Part shown: piece after piece, positions 6,965-15,729 of the stretch
How positions within the stretch are numbered: the first letter of the stretch is position 1
Layout: every line of letters starts with the position of its first letter
IMG/VR virus record: IMGVR_UViG_3300025098_000144
Span: 1 to 35,702 of that record
Source: a virus
Direction: 5' to 3' (one strand)
Length of the DNA: 35,702 bases
Program-made: the position numbers and the translations under genes
Notes under the pieces: generated by a model
What the model was told of the DNA's origin: nothing
Seen by the model: the letters and a program-made list of their open reading frames with translations, nothing else
Database searches by the model: none

Positions 6965-9406
6965 ATGTCAGGGCCAGTAGGTTCACAACAATGGATGTAC
7001 TCATCGGGCTTCTATCCGTATAAGATAGACAACTCTGCGCGTTTAGTCTCTGGTGATTTTTACTCAAGAACACCATCGTCTAGCAGTAATGCGGATACAT
7101 TTACATGGAGTGCTTGGATAAAAACAACTTTAGCAACTACTTCATTTGGTGTTGGTGGAGGGTTCTTATTTAGTGCGGGTCTTTCAGGTACTAGAGAATT
7201 TCTTATCTATCTGGATGCCACTAACCAGAGACTAAACGTGTACCAGTGGAACGGTGGTATAAATTTTCAAGTAGTTACCTCCAAGCAGTTCCGTGATCCG
7301 TCTGCTTGGTATCACCTTGTTGTGGCATATGACTCGTCTCAAGGGACAGCATCAGACAGAATTAAAATATATGTCAACGGCGAACAACAAACTGATTTTG
7401 TTACTGCTAATTATCCAGCCCAAGGATTGGGTAGTCGCAGTGGCACTACTGATGTGCAGGATATAGGCAAAAATGCTTACAACCAAGGACTCCTTGCTGA
7501 TTTCTATCTAGCTGAAGTTAATTACATTAGTGGTTCACAATTAGCGCCCACAAGTTTTGGCGAAACCAAGGCAGATACATGGGTACCTAAGAAGTACGAA
7601 GGTAGCTATGGCAGTCAGGATTTCTATTTAGACTTTGCTACTAGGGCTACCGACCCTATTGATGCTTCCGGTCAAGGAAACAACTGGACTGACACAAACG
7701 TAGCGTCTACTGATTGGATGCTGGACAGCCCGACGAATAACTGGGCTACGTTGAATCCTATTTCTGGCGTCAGCACAAACCCGTCTTATAGTGAAGGAAA
7801 TCTTAAATTTGTTAATCCCGCAGGTACTTATGCGTGGGGATATTCTACGATCCCATTGCCAAAAACAGGAAAGTGGGTGTTTGAGGTTTTGCTCCTAGAA
7901 AGTGCTTTAGGCGTATCGCCTTGGCGCTACAACTCAGCAGGCGTTACGACTAATCCTCAATATTCAAGCTACGCTACAGGCGCTACATCTACCTATCTTA
8001 TAAACGATCATGGAGGTTCTGGAAGTCAGGTTTTTGTTGAAGCAGGGGTCGAGCAGGGAAGCCACTCTGGACTGACTGCGGGTACAGTTGTGCAGGTTCA
8101 GGTAGATTGTGATAACAATGAAATGACCTTTAATTTAAACGGAACACAACAAACACAGACAGGAAGCACTGTAGATATTCCGTCAGACGTTACTTTGTAC
8201 CCCATAACTGGCGAGTGGAATAATCAGACTGTTGTAAATTTTGGTCAAGACTCCAGCTTTGCTGGAAACAAAACAGCACAAGGCAACACAGACGCCAACG
8301 GACTCGGTGACTTCTACTACAGTCCACCAGCAGGCTACCTAGCCCTATGTACGGCTAACCTGCCTGATCCTGTGGCGGCTATTGACCCTGCCTTAGACGC
8401 AAGCCCACAAGACCACTTTAATACTAAGCTGTACACGGGTAACGGTAGCACCAACAACATTACAGGCGTTGGCTTTCAGCCTGATTTAGTTTGGCTAAAG
8501 AATAGAAGTGTCGCAAGAGATCATGTGTGGGTAGATGTGCTAAGGGGTACATCTGTATCTTTGGCGTGTAACCAAACAAGCGGAGACTCTGCCAATAGCG
8601 GTCAGTTTGCTTCCTTTGACTCTGATGGGTTTAGTTTAAACTCTTCTAGCTCTTGGTGGAACGCTTCAAGCGAAACCTATGCCGCATGGAACTGGAAAGC
8701 TAGCGGCTCAGGCGTAAGCAACACAGACGGCACTGTTACATCTACCGTGTCAGCTAATACTGATGCTGGTTTTAGCATTGTTACCTATACGGGTGATGGG
8801 GCTTCAACTACAACAATAGGCCACGGCTTATCTAAAACTCCTGAGTTCTATATTATTAAAAATAGAACTGACTCCGGCACTTCTTGGCTTGTGGATAGCA
8901 ACCAACTTGCCAGCGGTCATTATTTACTTTTAGACGGTACTAATGGGTCAGGATACGCAGGTCTCTGGGGCAGTGGCCCAACTTCCAGTGTAATTACTGT
9001 AACTAGCAATTCTCAAACGAACGGAAATACGAAGAACTTTGTAGCCTACTGCTTCCACAGCGTCGAAGGTTTCAGCAAGTTCGGTAGCTACACAGGCAAC
9101 GGAAGCGCAGACGGCCCGTTTATCTACACAGGGTTTAGGCCAGCTTTTGTGATGCTTAAGCGTACTGACTCAGCGGTGGATTGGCTAATGTATGACACAT
9201 CCCGCGACCCCTATAACTATGTTGATAATACTCTGTATCCAAGCACATCTGATGCCGAAAACCCTGCTGGTTCAGCGCTGTTAGATATTGTAAGCAACGG
9301 ATTTAAATTAAGGATTGCTGGTGGTACCGCTCTAAACACAAGTAGTGGCACTTATCTCTACATGGCATTCGCTGAGATGCCCTTCAAATACGCCAACGCG
9401 AGGTAA
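6965..9406 (+). CDS. Tail-associated adhesin with LamG-like and DUF7483-like domains
   Basis: An 813-residue protein made of beta-sandwich modules. Residues about 20-215 look like a concanavalin A/LamG domain (TFTWSAWIKTT, WYHLVVAYDSS, KIYVNGEQQ). Residues about 285-425 resemble a SPRY-like domain (GKWVFEVLLLE ... NNEMTFNLNGT). From about 480 there are three related segments starting YTGNGS/YTGDGA followed by GFQPDLVWLKNR, KTPEFYIIKNR and GFRPAFVMLKR, the pattern I associate with DUF7483. These folds bind carbohydrates in other proteins, so a receptor-binding or decoration role is likely. It is 9 bases downstream of the fibre gene. Confidence 0.8.
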   Translation: MSGPVGSQQWMYSSGFYPYKIDNSARLVSGDFYSRTPSSSSNADTFTWSAWIKTTLATTSFGVGGGFLFSAGLSGTREFLIYLDATNQRLNVYQWNGGINFQVVTSKQFRDPSAWYHLVVAYDSSQGTASDRIKIYVNGEQQTDFVTANYPAQGLGSRSGTTDVQDIGKNAYNQGLLADFYLAEVNYISGSQLAPTSFGETKADTWVPKKYEGSYGSQDFYLDFATRATDPIDASGQGNNWTDTNVASTDWMLDSPTNNWATLNPISGVSTNPSYSEGNLKFVNPAGTYAWGYSTIPLPKTGKWVFEVLLLESALGVSPWRYNSAGVTTNPQYSSYATGATSTYLINDHGGSGSQVFVEAGVEQGSHSGLTAGTVVQVQVDCDNNEMTFNLNGTQQTQTGSTVDIPSDVTLYPITGEWNNQTVVNFGQDSSFAGNKTAQGNTDANGLGDFYYSPPAGYLALCTANLPDPVAAIDPALDASPQDHFNTKLYTGNGSTNNITGVGFQPDLVWLKNRSVARDHVWVDVLRGTSVSLACNQTSGDSANSGQFASFDSDGFSLNSSSSWWNASSETYAAWNWKASGSGVSNTDGTVTSTVSANTDAGFSIVTYTGDGASTTTIGHGLSKTPEFYIIKNRTDSGTSWLVDSNQLASGHYLLLDGTNGSGYAGLWGSGPTSSVITVTSNSQTNGNTKNFVAYCFHSVEGFSKFGSYTGNGSADGPFIYTGFRPAFVMLKRTDSAVDWLMYDTSRDPYNYVDNTLYPSTSDAENPAGSALLDIVSNGFKLRIAGGTALNTSSGTYLYMAFAEMPFKYANAR

Positions 9407-9411
9407 TAACA

Positions 9412-9936
9412 ATGGCATGGACATATAACACTACAGTCATCCGCGAAGGCAGAAGCTGGACGAATGATGATGGAATTAAACACCCAACTAACTGGGGATC
9501 ATGGTCAGAGGAAGAGAAGACTGCGGCTGGCCTTGTGTGGGTAGATGACCCTGCTCCGTTTGACTCACGGTTCTACTGGGCGGCAGACATACCGAAAGCA
9601 CTTGATGACGTACACGAAGTAGACGAAGACGGCGAGCCGATGCTTGACCAGCTTGGAGATCAAGTTGTGACTCTGGGTCTGAAATCTCAAGAGTGCGCCA
9701 AGGTCAAAGCAGAGGCAGGAAGTTTGCTGGCTCCTACTGATTGGTACGTTGTACGAAAGGCTGAAACTGACGTTGCTATCCCTGCTGACGTGCTTACTTA
9801 CAGGGCTGCTGTGCGTTCTTATTCTAACTCTTTAGAGACTCAGGTTAATGCTGTGAATACTCATGCTGCCTTTGTAGAGTTGCTAGAAAACACTGAAGAT
9901 AATCCTTCACCGTTTGCCTCTTGGCCTAAAGAATAA
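9412..9936 (+). CDS. Tail fibre assembly-like protein
   Basis: A 174-residue protein following the adhesin by 5 bases. The C-terminal half (KAEAGSLLAPTDWYVVRKAE, then VPADVLTYRAAVR-like spacing: IPADVLTYRAAVRSYSNSLE) has the signature common to tail-fibre assembly chaperones and related phage proteins. The N-terminus (TYNTTVIREGRSWTNDDGIKH) is frequent in aquatic phage proteins encoded next to fibres. Expected to assist folding or attachment of the upstream fibre proteins, or to be a small virion component. Confidence 0.65.
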   Translation: MAWTYNTTVIREGRSWTNDDGIKHPTNWGSWSEEEKTAAGLVWVDDPAPFDSRFYWAADIPKALDDVHEVDEDGEPMLDQLGDQVVTLGLKSQECAKVKAEAGSLLAPTDWYVVRKAETDVAIPADVLTYRAAVRSYSNSLETQVNAVNTHAAFVELLENTEDNPSPFASWPKE

Positions 9937-9941
9937 GAGTA

Positions 9942-10217
9942 ATGGATGTGTCAGAAGGACATAGGCTTGACCGAATTGAGCAAAAGTTAGACAAACTAAC
10001 TGAGGCTGTATCTCAAATTGCTCGTGTTGAGGAACAACTTTTATCTTTGTTTAAACGCATGGATCGACACGAAAAAAGATTAGACGACCAAGAGGAAGAC
10101 TTGCAGCAGTTAAACAACACAGTGCTTACAAACACTCAATCAGTAAAAGCGGGTGAGCGTTTGGTTTGGCTTGTGTTAGCTGCGGTTGCTTCTGGGCTTG
10201 GGTATTTGTTGAGGTAG
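9942..10217 (+). CDS. Coiled-coil protein with C-terminal membrane anchor
   Basis: Ninety-one residues: a long amphipathic coiled coil (about 8-65; for example RLDRIEQKLDKLTEAVSQIA) and one hydrophobic segment at the end (RLVWLVLAAVASGLGYLL), topped by Arg. Located directly before the holin with only 3 bases between, so a lysis accessory role (haemolysin XhlA-like or spanin-like) is reasonable. No lipobox or signal peptide is seen. Function is inferred from architecture and neighbour. Confidence 0.7.
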   Translation: MDVSEGHRLDRIEQKLDKLTEAVSQIARVEEQLLSLFKRMDRHEKRLDDQEEDLQQLNNTVLTNTQSVKAGERLVWLVLAAVASGLGYLLR

Positions 10218-10220
10218 CGT

Positions 10221-10598
10221 ATGTGGCAAGCACTTATATCTCCAATTACTTCTTTGCTTGGGCAGTTACTCAAGAACAAAGCTGAAGAGAAAAGCGCCAT
10301 ACACGAGGCTAAGCTAGAGGTTATTAGAAACACAGCTTCCTGGGAACAGCTTATGGCGTCTGCCAGTGCTACCTCATGGAAAGACGAATGGTTTACGTTG
10401 TTGCTTAGTGCGCCCATAGTGGCGCTTATGTGGGGTATAGGAATGAATGACCTGGAAGTACTAGACCGTATTGGTCTTGCCTTTGAAGAGCTAACAAGGC
10501 TACCTGATTGGTATCAGTACTTGTTATTCATGGCTGTATCTGCATCCTTTGGTATTCGTGGCGCTGACAAGCTGCTTGCGTTGAAGGGGTCTAAGTGA
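10221..10598 (+). CDS. Holin (three-TM family-like)
   Basis: A 125-residue protein with an amphipathic N-terminus (MWQALISPITSLLGQLLKNK), an Ala/Ser-rich charged stretch (SATSWKDEWFTLL) and two clear hydrophobic segments (LLLSAPIVALMWGIGM and YQYLLFMAVSASFGIRG), resembling phage holins of the '3TMs, Gram-negative' group, where W-K-D-E-(W/F) is typical. Such proteins collect in the inner membrane and open it at the lysis time. The stop TGA overlaps the next ATG (ATGA). The M15 peptidase near 32124 would be the matching endolysin, although it is encoded far upstream. Confidence 0.78.
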   Translation: MWQALISPITSLLGQLLKNKAEEKSAIHEAKLEVIRNTASWEQLMASASATSWKDEWFTLLLSAPIVALMWGIGMNDLEVLDRIGLAFEELTRLPDWYQYLLFMAVSASFGIRGADKLLALKGSK

Positions 10599-12172
10599 TG
10601 TCTTGGTTTTACGAGGAAGGTACAACTGGGCCAAAAGATTTTGATAATGCATCTGAGTGGCGAAATTTTGTAACTAATTTATTTAACACTCTTTTAAATG
10701 ATTACTATCAAACCGAGCAAGGCTCAGACGATATAGACAGAATTTATCGGCAAGAAGAAGCTGAAAAATGGCAAGAATTGTTAGAAGCAGTTGGATCAGG
10801 AAAAGAAGCTGTTGACGCGTTAAAAGATTTTGATGATGAATTTTTGTCAGATCTTGATGGTTGGAATGAATACAAATCTTCAGTATTAAACTCTGTTGAA
10901 TCAGAGTACGTCTCTAAAGACGATGACGATGATGGTGCTGATAATAATGATGATAGTAGCGACGATAATGATAATGACGATGATGATGGTGGCGATGATA
11001 GCGTTGACACAGCAGAACAACTAACAAAAGACGCTGCTGTTGCAGAGCAAAAAAATAAAGACGCTGCTGAAACAGAGCAAAAAGAAAAGGACAGCGCCGC
11101 AGAGCCAGAAGCAAAAGATAAAGAAAAATCTGAGGCAGAGCAAAAAGATAAAGATTCTGAAGCAGAAAAAGATAAAGACGCTGCTGAGGCAGAGCAAAAA
11201 GACAAGGATACTGAGGCAGAAAAAGATAAAGACAACAAAGAAATAACCTCAGATAATTGGACTATGTCATTTTGCCCTTCTGGATATTCATATCCTGATG
11301 GAAGCTGCGTTCCGCAAATTGAAGTTGACACAGACAGAGAAAACAAAGCAGCAAATGCGGCAGAAGAAAGAGCAAAAGATCAAGCCGCAGAGCAACAAAA
11401 AGATGCAGAAAACAGCAGCAAAGAAACGGAGCAAGAAAAGGACGATGATTTAGCAGAGCAGCTAGAAAAAGATACTGCTGAAAATGTAGCCAACAATGCA
11501 GGGATTAACAAAGACACAGAAGACTCTGCCTTAGCTGACACCACTAAGGACGATGATGGCAGCAGTGGGGATGATAGTGACGGTGACGGTGACGGAGATG
11601 GAGACGGTGACGGAAGTGACGAAGACGGAGATGGTGACGGAAGTAACGGAGACGGAAGTGACGGAGATGGAGACGGAGGAGAAGAGGCAAATCAAGATTT
11701 AAATACCAAAGATGATACAGAAGAAGAGCTAGAAATATTAAACAACCCTACCAAGGATGGTGAGACTATTGATCAAATTATTAATGGAAAAGATTCAGAG
11801 TCTGAAGCAAAAGAAAAAGAACCTGAGCTTGGCGCAGGCAATGACAAAGACGGTGGAGGCACCGAACTTTCAGTAGAAAGCCTTGCAACAAAAGACACCG
11901 AGGGAGGATCTAAAGATCCTGGCGACGGCGGAGGCGGAGAGGGTGACGTATTAAATTTGTTTAAAGGAATAGGTCTTGGGGCTGCTGCGAGCGGCGACGG
12001 CTTTACTCCTCCTGCAGCGCAGAAAACTAAATATAAATTTGATTTTAATCCCCCAACTCCACAAGACGTAAACTTTACAAATAAAGACTATTTAGCTGAG
12101 CTTGAGTTATTTAGTCCAGAAAAACAACTTGATGAAATTATTAAACGAAATTCAGGTGGGATGTTTACATGA
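10598..12172 (+). CDS. Very acidic low-complexity repeat protein
   Basis: About 524 residues. An ordered acidic N-terminus (about 1-105) is followed by an Asp/Asn block (DNA 10915-11005), a stretch of AEQKxKD-type repeats (11020-11240), a short Cys motif FCPSGYSYPDGSCVP, more Glu/Lys helix, a DGDGDG block (11570-11680) and a C-terminal ordered tail of about 60 residues. The tail contains a PPTPQD segment and ends GGMFT. I do not recognise a family. DGDG blocks resemble Asp-rich calcium-binding repeats, but this is only composition. It sits between holin and head-tail adaptor and overlaps both by 4 bases. ATG 10598 has AAGGGG 8 bases upstream; a GTG three bases earlier is in frame. Confidence 0.7.
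   Translation: MSWFYEEGTTGPKDFDNASEWRNFVTNLFNTLLNDYYQTEQGSDDIDRIYRQEEAEKWQELLEAVGSGKEAVDALKDFDDEFLSDLDGWNEYKSSVLNSVESEYVSKDDDDDGADNNDDSSDDNDNDDDDGGDDSVDTAEQLTKDAAVAEQKNKDAAETEQKEKDSAAEPEAKDKEKSEAEQKDKDSEAEKDKDAAEAEQKDKDTEAEKDKDNKEITSDNWTMSFCPSGYSYPDGSCVPQIEVDTDRENKAANAAEERAKDQAAEQQKDAENSSKETEQEKDDDLAEQLEKDTAENVANNAGINKDTEDSALADTTKDDDGSSGDDSDGDGDGDGDGDGSDEDGDGDGSNGDGSDGDGDGGEEANQDLNTKDDTEEELEILNNPTKDGETIDQIINGKDSESEAKEKEPELGAGNDKDGGGTELSVESLATKDTEGGSKDPGDGGGGEGDVLNLFKGIGLGAAASGDGFTPPAAQKTKYKFDFNPPTPQDVNFTNKDYLAELELFSPEKQLDEIIKRNSGGMFT
11577..11682 (+). repeat. 6-bp-periodic GAYGGN repeat coding DG-rich tract
   Basis: A degenerate run of GACGGT/GACGGA/GATGGA hexamers, interrupted by AGTGAC, encodes alternating Asp-Gly with occasional Ser, Asn and Glu. 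It lies inside the acidic protein and is a likely site of slippage-driven length variation. Confidence 0.85.
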
Positions 12173-12816
12173 CATATTTAGATCTGGTTAATAATGTGCT
12201 TCGCCGCTTGCGAGAGGACACTGTGCCATCTGTTGATAATGATACCTACAGCATAATGGCTAGTGATTTTGTTAATGATGCCAAAGATATGGTTGAGTCT
12301 GCTTGGGATTGGTCGGCACTCCGAACTCGCCTTACAATCACAACAGCTGCTGATGACTATACTTATTCACTAACAGGAACAGGCAGCAAGGGTAAGCTAA
12401 TAAGACTTATTAATGACACCTCCAACCTAGAAATGACGTATCAAACTCAAAGCTGGTTTGATGATAAGTTCTTTATTCAAAACACGGCATCGGGTGCGCC
12501 TGAGTATTACACTTACGCAGGAGTTGACTCTAATGGCGATGCTCAGATTGAAGTATATCCAAAGCCTGATGGTGTCTATAGTTTAAAAGCAAAGACAGTA
12601 ATTAGGAATGTTGCCCTAAGCGACAATACAGACAACCTAGCTATTCCTAGTCAGCCTGTTATTCACCTTGCTATAGCTTTGCTTGCAAGAGAACGTGGTG
12701 AAACCGGCGGAACGTCTACAGCAGAATACTTTGCTATTGCAGATAAGTATTTATCAGATGCAATTGCTCTTGATGCGCAACGGCATCCTGAAGAAACAAT
12801 TTTCTACACCCCATAG
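12169..12816 (+). CDS. Head-to-tail adaptor (P22 gp4 / T7 gp11-like)
   Basis: A 215-residue protein opening YLDLVNNVLRRLRED and with ALLARERGETGG near residue 170, the pattern of podovirus connector proteins that sit below the portal. The next gene encodes the nozzle-like protein, the usual partner order. It overlaps the acidic gene by 4 bases (ATGA) and is 8 bases upstream of the nozzle gene. Helical ends with a beta-rich centre fit the adaptor fold. Exact subfamily (P22-like or T7-like) cannot be decided by eye. Confidence 0.75.
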   Translation: MTYLDLVNNVLRRLREDTVPSVDNDTYSIMASDFVNDAKDMVESAWDWSALRTRLTITTAADDYTYSLTGTGSKGKLIRLINDTSNLEMTYQTQSWFDDKFFIQNTASGAPEYYTYAGVDSNGDAQIEVYPKPDGVYSLKAKTVIRNVALSDNTDNLAIPSQPVIHLAIALLARERGETGGTSTAEYFAIADKYLSDAIALDAQRHPEETIFYTP

Positions 12817-12824
12817 GAGCAGTC

Positions 12825-14342
12825 ATGGCACAACCACTACAAAGCATTGACTTGATTGCCCCAGGATTTAAAGGGGTAAACACAGAAGATTCTCCAATTG
12901 CACAAGATCCGTCATTTGCAGATATTGCAGATAATGCGGTGATTGATAAGCGTGGCCGTATTGCTTCTCGAAAAGGAATTAACGTTTTAACCACAAACAA
13001 AACTGTTTTGGGTACAGACTACCTGCACAAAATTCATCATTTTTACGATGAAGATAACAACGAGGTTATTTTTAGTACTGGCAATAACAAGATTATTACA
13101 GGAACAACAACCTTGGTTGATGCAACCCCAGGGTCTTATTCGATTTCAGCTAATGATTGGAAGATTATTAACTTTAATAACAAAGCTTACTTTTTTCAAC
13201 GCGGCTTTGATCCTTTAGTTTATGACAATGCTACTGGCGTTAGAACTTTTAGTACGGTAAAAGGCAATTCAACAGATGCAACTTTAAAGTGTAATGAGGC
13301 TATAGCGGCGTTTGGTCGGATCTTTATTACAGACAATGCAAATGAATCACAGACTGTTTACTGGTCTGACCTTCTTGATGGCGTTGACTTTAACGGCGGA
13401 AGCAGCGGCTCAATTAACGTAGCCCACGCATGGCCTGATGGGTATGACGAGGTTGTTGGACTTGCAGCCCATAACAATTTACTAATTGTCTTTGGCGCTC
13501 ATAGCATTCTTGTTTACTCAGGAGCTACTAGCCCGGCATCAATGACGCTAAACGATACTGTGTCTGGAGTAGGGTGCGTTGATAGAAACTCAATACAAGG
13601 AATTGGTACAGATGTATTGTTTTTATCTCATACAGGCCTTCGCAGTCTTGGTAGAACCATTCAAGAAAAATCTTTACCCATATCTGACCTTAGCATAAAT
13701 GTTAAGACAGAATTGATTGAGGTTATTTCAGCTGAAACAGAGCCTCTTGCATCTATATACAGTCCTGAGAACTCTTTTTACTTAATTTGTTTTCCTAGCC
13801 AGCAGACTGTTTTTTGTTTTGATCTTAAAGGCAGGCTAGAAAATAATGCATACAGAGTGACTAGGTGGACGTCTATTATCCATAAGTCTTTTGCAAGACA
13901 TACAGATGGCACATTGTATATTGGCTCTACTGCTGGTGTTGGCAAGTATGATGGCTACACAGACAATACATCAAGTTACCGATTTAGGTATTTTAGTCCT
14001 GCTTTGACATTTGGAGATCCAAGCAGAGTTAAGCTACTTAAAAAAATACGCCCTACGTTTGTTGGCTTGAACGACGGAACTGTGTTTGTTAAATGGTCTT
14101 ACGATTTTGAAACTGCATTTAAGAACTACGAGATTACTGTAGGCGACCAGACTACAGCGCTTTTTGGTCAGTCAGAATACGGCATTGGCACATATACCGG
14201 CGGAGTCTTAATTACAAGACAGTCTGTTCAGGCAAGTGGTAACGGTACAGCGGTAACAATTGGCATTGAGTCAGACATAAATGGCGCAATTCTATCTATT
14301 CAGGAAATTAATTTATTAGCGTTAATGGGTAAAACAGTATGA
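12825..14342 (+). CDS. Tail nozzle / tubular protein
   Basis: A 505-residue beta-rich protein. Its start (residues 8-40: I-D-L-I-A-P-G-F-K-G-V-N-T-E-D-S-P, then D-P-S-F-A-D-I-A-D-N-A-V-I-D-K-R-G) is characteristic of nozzle proteins of aquatic podoviruses, and the body has repeated short blade-like segments (VIFSTGNNKII, NNLLIVFGAHSILVYSG, FLSHTGLRSLGR). It would form the end of the short tail, the P22 gp10 or T7 gp12 position. The stop overlaps the next gene's ATG. Confidence 0.78.
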   Translation: MAQPLQSIDLIAPGFKGVNTEDSPIAQDPSFADIADNAVIDKRGRIASRKGINVLTTNKTVLGTDYLHKIHHFYDEDNNEVIFSTGNNKIITGTTTLVDATPGSYSISANDWKIINFNNKAYFFQRGFDPLVYDNATGVRTFSTVKGNSTDATLKCNEAIAAFGRIFITDNANESQTVYWSDLLDGVDFNGGSSGSINVAHAWPDGYDEVVGLAAHNNLLIVFGAHSILVYSGATSPASMTLNDTVSGVGCVDRNSIQGIGTDVLFLSHTGLRSLGRTIQEKSLPISDLSINVKTELIEVISAETEPLASIYSPENSFYLICFPSQQTVFCFDLKGRLENNAYRVTRWTSIIHKSFARHTDGTLYIGSTAGVGKYDGYTDNTSSYRFRYFSPALTFGDPSRVKLLKKIRPTFVGLNDGTVFVKWSYDFETAFKNYEITVGDQTTALFGQSEYGIGTYTGGVLITRQSVQASGNGTAVTIGIESDINGAILSIQEINLLALMGKTV

Positions 14343-14593
14343 GTGACTACAGCAAAACAACCAACTTTGGCGCTAAGGACACGTTGCCCTCTGGCGATAC
14401 CAATAAAATCATTCGTGGTAGTGAGTTTGATACGGAGTTTGATGCTCTCGTAACTGCGGTGGCTACAAAAGCCAACATTGCCTCGCCTACTTTTACAGGG
14501 ACAGTGACAGTTCCCGCGTTGACAATTACAGGAAATGTGACTGTTGACCTTGGCAGCGCGGATACGGTCACTATAGACGGAGGGACTTACTAA
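14339..14593 (+). CDS. Short fibre-like protein (84 aa)
   Basis: The first half (DTNKIIRGSEFDTEFDALVTAVATKA) is an N-terminal motif common to phage tail fibres, and the second half carries SPTFTGTVTVP, also present in the 5210 fibre (SPTFTGTVTIP), followed by a Thr/Val-rich beta stretch ending TIDGGTY. It looks like a stand-alone fibre head and shaft without receptor domain. Start and stop overlap or abut both neighbours. It may be a minor tail component or the remnant of a longer fibre. Confidence 0.7.
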   Translation: MSDYSKTTNFGAKDTLPSGDTNKIIRGSEFDTEFDALVTAVATKANIASPTFTGTVTVPALTITGNVTVDLGSADTVTIDGGTY

Positions 14594-15720
14594 TGTCTGC
14601 TTCACTTTTTGGTGACATTGCTGGCTTGGCTGCAATTAATGCTGCTTATAACAAACTAGGAAGTATTGGAACTTCAGCACAAACCAAAGCTGATGCAATA
14701 GCTCAAGACGTTTATGATAAAGGAAAGTTCCAGCCTTTTACTGTTAGATCAAATCTTGGCACATCAAGCATTGCTGCTGGTGGATCTTTAGATAGTTATC
14801 TAGGCGGACAAGCACTAACTACCCAGCAACAAATGTTTAACCGAGCTATACAAGATGTTACCGGAGAAACCTCGGGTGCACAGCTTGCTAGTAATTTAGG
14901 TCTTGATCTTATTGGAAGATCTCGCACTGAATTTGACCAGCCTATTGCTCAATATGGTCAGATGATGAGCGCGTCAGAGCAAGCCTTAAACCAGGGCATG
15001 AACTTTATGGGCCAAGCTGGTATGCCTCTCGGCCAGCGAGAGCAGCAGGTATTTGAGCGCATACGGGCAGCACAACGACCAGAAGAAGAGCGCAACCGGC
15101 TAGAGCTTGAGGAGCGATTGCTTACACAGGGAAGGTTAGGCGTTCAAACTAATATGTATGGCGGTACGCCAGAGCAACTAGCATTATCTAAAGCTCAATC
15201 AGAGTCTCAAAACATGGCTATGCTGCAAGCTATGCAGCAAGCACAGTCAGAGCAAGCGCAGGCTGGGGCTTTAGGGCAGCAGTTTACGCAGCTAGGAGGG
15301 GGCATTGCTAGTCAGCTTCAAGCATTAGAGATGGCTAGGAAAGACATTGGCATGGGCTACGCTCAGGGTGGACTAGGGCTGTTAGCTGGGCGTGAGTCTC
15401 TTGAAACGTCTGAGCTTCAACAGTCCCTTGGCGCATTAAAAGGAGCCTTGATGCCAGAAGCAGCCAATCTTAATTTGCTACAACAGCAGTTAAACGCTGC
15501 TAAGCTGCGGGAAAATACACAGCAATTCCGTACTGGTTTATTTGGCGAGGCTAAAATGTCAGGCATTGAAGCCCTGCTTGCATCTGGCATAGGTCAGTCA
15601 GATTTAATTGGCAATGTAGGCGCTGGAGTTTTAGCAGCTGGCGCGCAAAGTAAGTCAGGCGGTGGTTTGTTTGACGAGCTTTCAGACTTTCTTAGCGACA
15701 TTAATCCATTCGGCAATTAG
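14593..15720 (+). CDS. Internal virion (ejection) protein A
   Basis: A 375-residue Ala/Gln/Leu-rich, mainly helical protein between nozzle/fibre and transglycosylase genes. Podoviruses encode three internal core or ejection proteins in this position (T7 gp14-16, P22 gp7/20/16), and this would be the first. Hydrophobic glycine-rich patches occur at the N-terminus (LFGDIAGLAAINAAYNKL) and near the end (LIGNVGAGVLAAGAQ), compatible with membrane insertion upon ejection. No sequence motif is decisive. Confidence 0.68.
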   Translation: MSASLFGDIAGLAAINAAYNKLGSIGTSAQTKADAIAQDVYDKGKFQPFTVRSNLGTSSIAAGGSLDSYLGGQALTTQQQMFNRAIQDVTGETSGAQLASNLGLDLIGRSRTEFDQPIAQYGQMMSASEQALNQGMNFMGQAGMPLGQREQQVFERIRAAQRPEEERNRLELEERLLTQGRLGVQTNMYGGTPEQLALSKAQSESQNMAMLQAMQQAQSEQAQAGALGQQFTQLGGGIASQLQALEMARKDIGMGYAQGGLGLLAGRESLETSELQQSLGALKGALMPEAANLNLLQQQLNAAKLRENTQQFRTGLFGEAKMSGIEALLASGIGQSDLIGNVGAGVLAAGAQSKSGGGLFDELSDFLSDINPFGN

Positions 15721-15729
15721 GAGTAAGTC

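Noticed and set aside
10744-11346. Ser-rich - strand ORF of 200 aa
   Set aside because: Antisense shadow of the acidic protein; composition is just the complement of Asp/Glu/Lys codons.
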